Source of the DNA: Bacteroidetes bacterium OLB9
GTDB lineage: Bacteria; Bacteroidota; Bacteroidia; Chitinophagales; Saprospiraceae
Assembly: GCA_001567255.1 (NCBI GenBank)
Contig: LNBW01000019.1
Coordinates: 1-62,631, forward strand
DNA length: 62,631 nucleotides
Reading direction: 5' to 3'
Below, in pieces: positions 55,578-62,631 of the stretch (position 1 is the stretch's first letter; each line of letters opens with the position of its first letter). The notes under the pieces are model-generated. The model ran no database searches and was not told the DNA's origin. It saw only the letters and a program-made list of their open reading frames with translations. The translations under genes and the position numbers were made by a program.

Positions 55578-57991
55578 TAATCTGTCACTGATAGCAGTGA
55601 TTCTTTATTTTTTACAAAAGTATAAGTAGCAAATACCAGAAAGAGCAGCAATAATACTGAACTAATCAGACTGATGGTCTCGCCCAGATAGTAAGACTTA
55701 GGTTTAAACTCAAATACAATGGTGTGCTTGCCAGAAGGCACTTTCATCCCTCGCAACAAGTAATCCACACGGATATGATCTACAGGGCTGCCATCAATAT
55801 ATGTCTGCCATCCTTTGTTGGGCCCATACCAGATTTCAGAGAAGACTGCAAACTGATCGCCTTGAGTATCGCTTTCATAAGTCAATTTATTGGGCGAATA
55901 CTCCTTAAGTAAAATAGATCCATTTTTTTGGAAGGTTGTATTTCCTCCTAGGTATGCTGAAAATTCCTTGTTGATAATAGCTTCTCCTGCAGGATCAAAA
56001 TGAGTCAGCGAATCCATTTCAGCATTGGCATTGTCCACCATTACAATATCGTTGATAAACCATGCATTGCCTAGCGCTGCCGGATTACGCTGTACCAAAG
56101 GTTGACCGTCTTGACCTTTAATAATAAAATACTTTGTATTGAGCATATTAAACACTACCGGATTGCCATTAGAAATTTGATGGTCAATCAAATCCTGAAA
56201 CCTTTGCATTTTGACTGCACTATATCCACCAATTGTCTTGTGAAAATAAGATGTGGAAGCTGAATTGAAGGTATTAATAGTACTGTCAAAGACTCTAAAG
56301 TTAGGATCTTTATCTTCAAGAATTTGTTTGTCCACCTGCCGTGGCTCGAACTCAGATTTATAATTTCTTTTGCTTACAAAATCTCTATTCGTCAAGTAAC
56401 CTCTGTCTATCTGTACCAAATCAAATACACCCAGCACTGTGATAATAGCGATTAAAACCGAGGATTTGATCTTATCCTTGAGAAATAAATACAAAGTACC
56501 CATTGCCATCAATATCAATACTAGACTTCTAAACGCTGACGCCTTCATCATGTCTGCTCTTTGATCCAAAAGTTCGTTTTTTAGATCACCATACTGATCA
56601 TCTGAAGGCGTTGTCACATCGATCAAAGATGGACCTAGCATCCATATCAGCAAACTCACAGCTGCTAGAATACCTCCGGCTATCCATAATGGTTGTTCTA
56701 ATTTCTTTTTATCCTTTGTTTTAATCATTTCCACCAAAGTGAGCACCGCTAATATCGGTATAAAAATCGCAGTAATGCTCAAAATCGAACTCGGCGCCCT
56801 GAATTTATTATACAGCGGTAGATAATCAAAAAATAGGTTGTTGAGTACTGCAAAATGCTTGCCCATAGACATCAACATTGTCAAACCCACGGCAATACCC
56901 AGCCACCATTTGACTTCTCCTTTGACCACAAATAGTCCTAAGAAAAATAAGAAAAAAGCAATCACACCAAAATACGCAGGCCCAGAAGTGAAAGGCAAAT
57001 CTCCAAAATAAGTTCCGATCTGAAAAGGTTGTCTTTGGCCTACTGCTTTACCAATCCTTGATGAGCCATCAAGCCATTCACCGGAGCCACCACCTACTAC
57101 TTTAGGAATAAATGATGCCAGTAAATCTCCGGTACCGTTGCTCCATTGCATCGCATAATCCCATTCCAGCCCACCTTTTGGATCCGCATTGTGTGGCGTA
57201 CTTGCATCTTCTTTCAAAATCTGACCACCTCTCATCGTTTCCTGTGTGTATTCGTAGGTCGTCCACAGTTTAGATGCCGATGAGCCTAATGCTAGTATCG
57301 CCACCGCAGCCATGATACCTAAAGATTTCAAAAATTGAGGTATCTTTTTGTCTTTCACGGCATTGATGAGATGAATGACCACTAATATCCCTAGGCATAT
57401 CGCCAGATAATAGGTCATCTGAGGATGGTTTGCCCTGATATTTAGACCCAGTGCCACGCCAAAAACAGCAGCACCTATTAGGTATTTTTCCCTTAAAACT
57501 AAAAGTACGCCTGCTATCACCGGAGCACTGGTCATAATGGCCATGACCTTTGAATTGTGGCCTGCCTCAAATAAAATCATATTATTGGTCGTCAATCCAA
57601 AAAACAAAGCGCCCATCATGCTCAGCCAAGGGTTGACTCCCAGTAGCAACATCAGCAAGTAAAACCCTAGCATACCGGCTATAAAGTATCCGGCAGGACG
57701 TGGTACAAATAATGTGAATGCGGACTCAACATATTTCAACAAATTATTGCGAGGCTGGGCAGAAATCTGGTACGTAGGCATACCTCCAAACATACTATTA
57801 GTCCAGAGGGCTTCTTCACCTGTTTTTTCACGATAGTCCACTGCTTCCTTAGACATTCCTACAAATTGGATAATATCTCCTTGTTTCACTACCTTACCTT
57901 GAAACTGAGGCATAAAATAGAATACATTAACCAAGAGTATTACTAAGACAGGAAGTAAATATTTCTGCAAAATTTTAGCATCAACTTTCAT
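55577..57991 (-). CDS. YfhO-family polytopic membrane protein
   Basis: 804 residues with about 12-14 membrane segments and a large extracytoplasmic C-terminal region before a last membrane helix. The N-terminus (QGDIIQFVGMSKEAVDYREK, NSMFGGMPTYQIS) and the late GWQTYIDGSPVDHIRVDYLL and GKHTIVFEFKPKSYYLG are characteristic of YfhO proteins, which are related to GT-C glycosyltransferases and implicated in glycosylating surface polymers. It is the first gene of the operon with a glycosyltransferase and wecB. Confidence 0.92.
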   Translation of the reverse strand: MKVDAKILQKYLLPVLVILLVNVFYFMPQFQGKVVKQGDIIQFVGMSKEAVDYREKTGEEALWTNSMFGGMPTYQISAQPRNNLLKYVESAFTLFVPRPAGYFIAGMLGFYLLMLLLGVNPWLSMMGALFFGLTTNNMILFEAGHNSKVMAIMTSAPVIAGVLLVLREKYLIGAAVFGVALGLNIRANHPQMTYYLAICLGILVVIHLINAVKDKKIPQFLKSLGIMAAVAILALGSSASKLWTTYEYTQETMRGGQILKEDASTPHNADPKGGLEWDYAMQWSNGTGDLLASFIPKVVGGGSGEWLDGSSRIGKAVGQRQPFQIGTYFGDLPFTSGPAYFGVIAFFLFFLGLFVVKGEVKWWLGIAVGLTMLMSMGKHFAVLNNLFFDYLPLYNKFRAPSSILSITAIFIPILAVLTLVEMIKTKDKKKLEQPLWIAGGILAAVSLLIWMLGPSLIDVTTPSDDQYGDLKNELLDQRADMMKASAFRSLVLILMAMGTLYLFLKDKIKSSVLIAIITVLGVFDLVQIDRGYLTNRDFVSKRNYKSEFEPRQVDKQILEDKDPNFRVFDSTINTFNSASTSYFHKTIGGYSAVKMQRFQDLIDHQISNGNPVVFNMLNTKYFIIKGQDGQPLVQRNPAALGNAWFINDIVMVDNANAEMDSLTHFDPAGEAIINKEFSAYLGGNTTFQKNGSILLKEYSPNKLTYESDTQGDQFAVFSEIWYGPNKGWQTYIDGSPVDHIRVDYLLRGMKVPSGKHTIVFEFKPKSYYLGETISLISSVLLLLFLVFATYTFVKNKESLLSVTD

Positions 57992-58447
57992 ACTTAAATA
58001 TTAAATGAAGCCGTAATATTACGAATATTTTTTTATTTATAACATCTTGATATTGATATGTAAATTCAGCACCCTATTCAACATCAAAGTTATCGGTTCT
58101 TGTTTCACATTCATTACTACCATCTTTACATTTCTCAATATCGCTTTGACGCACTGCCTATGACCTAGAATTACAATCCATACAAACTAGTAAAATCATT
58201 GATAAATTAAAAAAACAGGATACTGAAAAAATGAATTCACAAAAAAAATTGGTGTACACTATAGTCCATCTTCCATTATAAATGACACAACAAAAACGAA
58301 CTTTTAACTCGACCACTGATATTGACATTTATTAAAAATGGTATCAAGTGTTTCCTAGATCAATCAATAAAATCTATTATTCTAATTATGTGATTATTAC
58401 ATATATTTTAATTACATATATTAATCAATATTCAGATTTGATACACT
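57992..58447. other. Intergenic region upstream of the YfhO operon
   Basis: About 456 bp, AT-rich, between two genes on the minus strand. A 12-bp palindrome CGTAATATTACG lies near 58012. No gene or RNA was recognised. Confidence 0.45.
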
Positions 58448-59539
58448 TTAGTTTTCATTAGAATGAAACAATGGTTCCAAAGCGTCATATAAATTCTGCT
58501 TTCGCGCAGCCAGCGGATATCTACTTTTAATAGCATCAGCTCTTCTCATTTGATCCTCAAGGTTATCATTGTCACTATCCATTATTGCTTTTTGAACGAG
58601 CGCTTCTAGCATTTCTTGATCTTTAGTTGGCAGTATATATCCGATGTTACTCACAATTTCTCCATTCATACCTACATCGCTAACTATAGGAATACATCCA
58701 CAAAGAATTGATTCACACAAAGAAAGCCCAAAAGTTTCAGACATTGATAATTGCATATAAAATTGATGTCTGTTATAGATATTGACTAATTCATCAGCAT
58801 CAACTTTATCTATGATCTGAACATTTTTAGGTATTTCCATAAATGGGTACAATGTTGACGATCCAACGATTGTAAAATGGTAGTCAGGATGATTTTTTGC
58901 AAGATTTAAAAACAAATCAATGCCTTTGAGCAAGAAATTCCTACGTTTATCGAGGCTTAATGCCGCTGTTAAAAAACTTTTAGGTTTTCTGTCTGAAGAA
59001 GTAATTCTAAATACAGAAGTATTAAACCCATTATAAACCACCTTATATTTTGTCTTCAACTTAGGCAGGCTTTTGCTCAGCCCCATTTTAGCTTTTCCTT
59101 CTTCAAGATATTTACTTTTACTATGAATTAATTGAGCGCTTACAGGCAATAATAAAGATGCCATATTTATAGATCTTTCTGTAAACCACCTAAGAGGCCA
59201 TTTTCTTAGATTGCCATATTGAATCTCCTCTATGACATTACAGTCTGTCCCATGCAATAGGATCACATGCTTCTTAAGTCCTAATTTACTCAACACAGAG
59301 GGCAAAAATGTATGATAAGATGCGATTTGGGAAACGATAATTTGATATTGATTCCAGTGCTTGAGCAAATAAAATCCCTGAAGCAGAAAGGCTAAGATAT
59401 AGTCTTTGACGCTTCTGGGGCTGAAAGCAAATGACGTCAAAGTAAACCTTTCCTCCAGTAGGGCCTTATCTGACCTGACAAATGATGTCGCATATTGATA
59501 ATTGTAAAAAATACCCTTATTTTTCATATAGTTTAGCAT
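58448..59539 (-). CDS. Glycosyltransferase, GT4 family
   Basis: 363 residues. The GT-B fold is visible: HVILLHGTDCNVIEE in the N-domain, KYKVVYNGFNTSVFR at the domain link, and the donor site with MQLSMSETFGLSLCESILCG, where the E-x7-E pair binds the nucleotide sugar. Residue 5 (MKNKGIFYNYQYATSF) may be the true start. It is probably part of surface polysaccharide synthesis, though transcribed apart from the YfhO-WecB operon. AT content is higher than that of its neighbours. Confidence 0.88.
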   Translation of the reverse strand: MLNYMKNKGIFYNYQYATSFVRSDKALLEERFTLTSFAFSPRSVKDYILAFLLQGFYLLKHWNQYQIIVSQIASYHTFLPSVLSKLGLKKHVILLHGTDCNVIEEIQYGNLRKWPLRWFTERSINMASLLLPVSAQLIHSKSKYLEEGKAKMGLSKSLPKLKTKYKVVYNGFNTSVFRITSSDRKPKSFLTAALSLDKRRNFLLKGIDLFLNLAKNHPDYHFTIVGSSTLYPFMEIPKNVQIIDKVDADELVNIYNRHQFYMQLSMSETFGLSLCESILCGCIPIVSDVGMNGEIVSNIGYILPTKDQEMLEALVQKAIMDSDNDNLEDQMRRADAIKSRYPLAARKQNLYDALEPLFHSNEN

Positions 59540-60015
59540 TATATAAACTCCAATTTAATGGAGGAGCAATCCTAATCTCAAATTCAAACTTCCGCCTTTG
59601 CATATCAAAATCAACAAGTCATCATCCTGAGCTAAAACTTTAAAATGATATAAAACTTTTCATTCATTTGGCTAATCCACCTTCATTCTCTTCATCCAAT
59701 TTTTGAATCTGTGTTGTGAATGGATGGATCAATATTATTAAAAAATGCAGGTCAATAATTATTAAATTCATTAAGCGATCACTACTGATGAGCTCATCAA
59801 GTACATCGCAAATATACTACACTCAAGGAGAATACAGATTGATTAATGAAAATAATTAATACTACCATTCACTACCGATGGTTCGATACTTTACTTTCTT
59901 AACGACACTTCAATACCTGATCCTTGTTGTCAATTAATTTTTGCATGGTCAATAAATCGAGACCTATTAAAGCCCTTAGCATTCATCACCTATTTCAAAT
60001 ATTCATAAAAGCCAC
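59540..60015. other. Intergenic region between glycosyltransferase and paaG
   Basis: About 476 bp with no ORF of coding character, RNA gene or clear terminator that I can support. Confidence 0.45.
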
Positions 60016-60792
60016 CTATCTACCTTTGAAAGACGGTATCCTTTTTTCCAAAAATGCAGCTGTTCCTTCTTGATAATCTTCACTATTTCCAGCCAAAGTC
60101 TGCAATTCATCTTCCAATGCCAACTGTTCTAAAAGATTATTGCCGTAGCTCTGATTTAAGGCCTGCTTAGTCAATGCCAGTCCATAGGTAGGCATGGTAG
60201 CCAGGTAAAGGGCTATTTTTCGCACCTCTTCAGTAAATTGGTCATCAGGAAAGCACTTATAAATCATACCCATGTCTAACGCCTGCCTAGCTGTAACTTT
60301 ATCGCCCATCATCATCAGTGCCGATGCGCGCTGGAAGCCGATTAGCCTAGGCAATGTAAATGTTCCGCCACTATCCGGAATCAATCCAATTTTGCTAAAT
60401 GCTTGAATAAATGATGCAGATTCTGTTGCTACTACAATATCACAAGCCAATGCAATATTAGCGCCGGCACCGGCTGCGACGCCATTTACAGCAGCAATGA
60501 TGGGTTTCGGAATATTGCGCAGCCTCATGATGAGTGGATTATAATGTTCGCTTACAATCTTTGTAAGTGGTGGACCATCTGGATCTGTAGCTTCCTGCAA
60601 ATCCTGACCAGCACTAAATGCTTTGCCATTGCCGGTGATGACAATACACCTAACATTTTCATCAGCAGCAAGACCGTCTAATATCTTCTGCATGGCCAAC
60701 GCCATAGGTCGGATAAAACTATTGTACTTTTCAGGCCTGTCTAATAAAATGGTGGCCACACCATCGGATACAGAATAAGAGATATTGGACAT
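60016..60792 (-). CDS. paaG: Enoyl-CoA hydratase/isomerase, PaaG-like
   Basis: 258 residues of the crotonase fold: oxyanion-hole segments AFSAGQDLQEA and AAVNGVAAGAGANIALACDI, and the PaaG-like GLIPDSGGTFTLPRLIGFQR with Asp at the catalytic position. In phenylacetate degradation PaaG isomerises ring-1,2-epoxyphenylacetyl-CoA to the oxepin. The assignment over a general enoyl-CoA hydratase rests on this motif and on the adjacent paaD, 22 bp upstream. Confidence 0.85.
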   Translation of the reverse strand: MSNISYSVSDGVATILLDRPEKYNSFIRPMALAMQKILDGLAADENVRCIVITGNGKAFSAGQDLQEATDPDGPPLTKIVSEHYNPLIMRLRNIPKPIIAAVNGVAAGAGANIALACDIVVATESASFIQAFSKIGLIPDSGGTFTLPRLIGFQRASALMMMGDKVTARQALDMGMIYKCFPDDQFTEEVRKIALYLATMPTYGLALTKQALNQSYGNNLLEQLALEDELQTLAGNSEDYQEGTAAFLEKRIPSFKGR

Positions 60793-60814
60793 AATATTTA
60801 TGTTCTTTTAATGA

Positions 60815-61303
60815 TTAATGACATTTAAAATAATCAAAAGGCTCGTGACAAGTATTGCATTTGTACAATGCTTTGCAAGGTGTAGAGCCAAATCTACTCA
60901 CGAGTTCAGTCTGATCAGATCCACATTGAGGACAGTGAACCACCGGTGATTTGCCCGATAAAAAGGAAGCATCTGTGGTACTTTCGGCTGGTGGTGCAAT
61001 ACCATACTCCAATAGTTTTTGTCGCCCTTCAGCCGTGATCCAGTCAGTAGTCCAAGCAGGGTCTATCAGGCTGACAACTTTTACTTTATCATACCCTGCA
61101 TCTTCCAGGGTCTTTCTCACGGTGTGTGCAATCACATCCGTAGCCGGACACCCATTGTATGTAGGTGTGATATACACAGTTATGGTCTGTTGTGCCTCAT
61201 CGATTGCCACATCACGCAATATACCTAATTCAGCTATGGTGATAACCGGGATCTCAGGGTCTGTCACCGCCTCCAGAATGGAATAAATGGCTTCCTTCGT
61301 CAT
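60815..61303 (-). CDS. paaD: Phenylacetyl-CoA epoxidase accessory subunit PaaD
   Basis: 162 residues. The N-terminal DUF59/MIP18 domain (LEAVTDPEIPVITIAELGIL, ITPTYNGCPATDVI) and a C-terminal zinc-ribbon-like part (CPQCG ... CKALYKCNTCHEPFDYFKC) match PaaD (PaaJ), needed for Fe-S or metal centre maturation of the PaaABCE epoxidase. The other paa genes are not in the window. The start overlaps the PAP2 stop by four bases (ATGA), so it is coupled to an unrelated gene. Confidence 0.93.
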   Translation of the reverse strand: MTKEAIYSILEAVTDPEIPVITIAELGILRDVAIDEAQQTITVYITPTYNGCPATDVIAHTVRKTLEDAGYDKVKVVSLIDPAWTTDWITAEGRQKLLEYGIAPPAESTTDASFLSGKSPVVHCPQCGSDQTELVSRFGSTPCKALYKCNTCHEPFDYFKCH

Positions 61304-61871
61304 GTTAGAATGAGTTTAGGTTTAAATATTTCACCGTGGTATTTATTGAATACTGCGGCCCAAAATCGACCAATCAATATGCCCAAAATACCGCCTACTA
61401 ATATGTCAAATGGGTAATGAACTCCAACATACACCTGAGAAAATGATATGATAAAAGCCCATAACCACAACCAAGGTCGAATGCGTCTAAAATACAACCC
61501 TATGGTGAAAGCAAAAAATGACGCGATCGCAAAGTGATTAGTGGCATGAGATGATGTAAAACTATACCCACCACCACATCGTACCCTTCTGACAACAGGC
61601 ACTTCTGTATCATTGCACGGCCTTAAGCGCTGCACGTTCTTTTTTGATTAAATGCGAACTCGTCATATCAGACGTTCCTACCGTTAGCAATACAAATACT
61701 AAAACCCAGTAAGCACGCTTGCCATAGTTAAAAAAACATAAAGGCCAATATAAAAACGTAAAGTGGCACCCAGAATAATGGCTCACGCATCCAGGGTAGT
61801 ACAGCATCGAGGATGTCCGAAGATAATCCGGTATTGATCCATTTAAATACTGTAAAATCCCAGTTAAAAAA
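61300..61871 (-). pseudogene. PAP2-family phosphatase broken by two single-base insertions
   Basis: From ATG 61871 (MTGFFNWDFTVFKWINTGLS) the frame runs to a seven-T run (plus strand 61730-61736) and stops at once. With six T it goes on through NYGKRAYWVLVFVLLTVGTS to a six-A run (61640-61645), where five A restores KKNVQRLRPCNDTEV. The phosphatase motifs KxxxxxxRP (K..QRLRP), SSHATNHFAIA (PSGH-like) and SQVYVGVHYPFDILVG (SRxxxxxHxxxD-like) are then all present. The restored length of about 189 residues is normal. It is probably an undecaprenyl-diphosphate or lipid phosphatase. Two sequencing indels are more likely than true decay. Confidence 0.85.
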
Positions 61872-62238
61872 ACCTGTCATTCGTATCTGAATTATGGCAC
61901 AAGATATTAAAATATTCTCAGTTATGATAATTGTAAAACATGAATAACCATAAATTAGATTTTTAAACTCAAACCCGTTTCACCATACTTAGATCCATTC
62001 ATTAAATGAACTTACACTGTCAATCAAAATTTAAACTTAGCATGATTTTTACGAAAATCAAAGACTTAGTGTAAGCTGGAGTATTACCGGGAATATTTTT
62101 CTTACTTCTATTAAAACTCTTGTTATCCGGTAATGACAGAATAGCCAAAAAGTGGCCTTTAAGCTATTCGATTACAGCCTTAAAATGGATGAATTTTGAA
62201 AAGTAAGCTGGTAGTGCTCTCTGTGAAAATATAAGAAG
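61872..62238. other. Non-coding region upstream of PAP2 with possible traces of an integrase
   Basis: No intact ORF. From about 62076 on the plus strand, broken pieces such as LEYYREYF and YSITALKWM resemble the middle of a tyrosine recombinase and probably belong to the remnant that follows. Confidence 0.35.
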
Positions 62239-62385
62239 ACCCATCTAATACTATATGGGACAGATATCCGTATCGTACAAGAACTTTTGGGGCACAACTC
62301 ACTAAAGACAACAGAAATATCTACGCACATTACAGATAAGTGGAGAAGAAATATAAAAAGTCAATTGGATAGTTTGGATATTTGA
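62239..62385 (+). pseudogene. Tyrosine recombinase (integrase), C-terminal remnant
   Basis: The frame reads [20 protein letters not shown], then [20 protein letters not shown] and SQLDSLDI, stopping at TGA 62383-62385. This is the C-terminal catalytic block of XerC/D-like integrases, with the LGH histidine present. The nucleophile Tyr of the usual TEIYTH is Ser here (TCT), and the upstream LRHSFATH part is degraded. The gene is dead. It marks past mobile-element activity at the right end of the window. Confidence 0.8.
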
Positions 62386-62412
62386 AAAAAAGAGATTAGA
62401 TTTACACGGAAA

Positions 62413-62434
62413 ATATACGCCATATGTCGTATAT
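62413..62434. repeat. 22-bp imperfect inverted repeat behind the integrase remnant
   Basis: ATATACGC-CATATG-TCGTATAT reads the same on both strands except for one mismatched pair. It lies 27 bp after the integrase stop and is followed by GTTGTAAGCAA. It could be part of a recombination site of the lost element. Confidence 0.55.
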
Positions 62435-62631
62435 ACAAATGTTGTAAGCAAATTGCGCATCCAAATCACAAATAAATAGTTCCAAAAGGATTGGAGTATT
62501 GTTAGCAACCAAAAGAAAATTTTGGTCCAAAGCTTGCAAAAAAGATTTGCTGAAAACTTGTTTTCAAAGCTAATCGCTTAAAACGCTTTGACAAGGTACG
62601 AAAATAAATTGAGAAAGTCCAAATTTTATAG

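Noticed and set aside
62302..62508. 68-residue minus-strand ORF at the right end
   Set aside because: It is the complement of the integrase remnant and its downstream repeat, not a gene.

Overview
The window is a stretch of a Bacteroidota chromosome, most likely from the Saprospiraceae or a close relative. Evidence for this: Bacteroidota-type promoters (TTTG, about 19 bases, then TAnnTTTG) and almost no Shine-Dalgarno sequences; several secreted proteins with C-terminal type IX secretion (T9SS) sorting tails; and three giant HYR/dockerin proteins of a kind typical of Saprospiraceae. The taxon is inferred from content only.

Layout. (a) 1-7.5 kb: the end of a DUF47 phosphate-transport accessory gene and its Pit transporter, an initiator tRNA, a PAQR/hemolysin III protein, a TMTC-like membrane/TPR protein, an RluE-type pseudouridine synthase and the YchF ATPase. 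(b) 7.8-10.2 kb: a compact, overlapping adenine methyltransferase and PD-(D/E)XK nuclease pair, read as a restriction-modification system. (c) 10.2-14.2 kb: hutI, etfBA, a small TPR gene and tRNA-His. (d) 14.2-18.9 kb: an AT-rich, decayed accessory island immediately after tRNA-His. It holds the truncated start of a C5 cytosine methyltransferase, an intact DUF2075-type nuclease/ATPase gene with a small partner, a wrecked rhuM and another gene fragment. (e) 19-27 kb: a GH29 fucosidase lipoprotein, infC-rpmI-rplT, clpC, a STAS protein, a DinB-fold protein and FabH. (f) 27-51 kb: the secreted-protein region, with a TerB-like protein, an FG-GAP T9SS protein, an MDR oxidoreductase, three giant paralogous HYR/dockerin proteins of about 1,440-1,670 residues, rpsO, pnp and two more secreted proteins. 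(g) 51.9-59.5 kb: an MscS-family channel, then a cell-surface polysaccharide set (wecB, two glycosyltransferases, a YfhO-like membrane protein). (h) 60-62.6 kb: paaG, paaD and a PAP2 phosphatase as a coupled unit, then the decayed C-terminal part of a tyrosine recombinase beside a 22-bp inverted repeat.

Four otherwise normal genes (the TMTC-like TPR gene, the STAS gene, the MscS gene and PAP2) are broken by single-base length changes, five in all, each in a short run of one base. In every case the neighbouring frame restores the expected family C-terminus, and in three cases it also restores tidy gene junctions. This looks more like sequence or assembly error than biology, but the 8-A run in the STAS gene could also be a slippage switch. 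The most interesting candidates for new biology are the nuclease/ATPase pair in the island, the two-gene restriction system, and the triple array of giant proteins that carry a dockerin and a cohesin-like domain in the same chain together with a repeated Cys/Trp (DWC) module.
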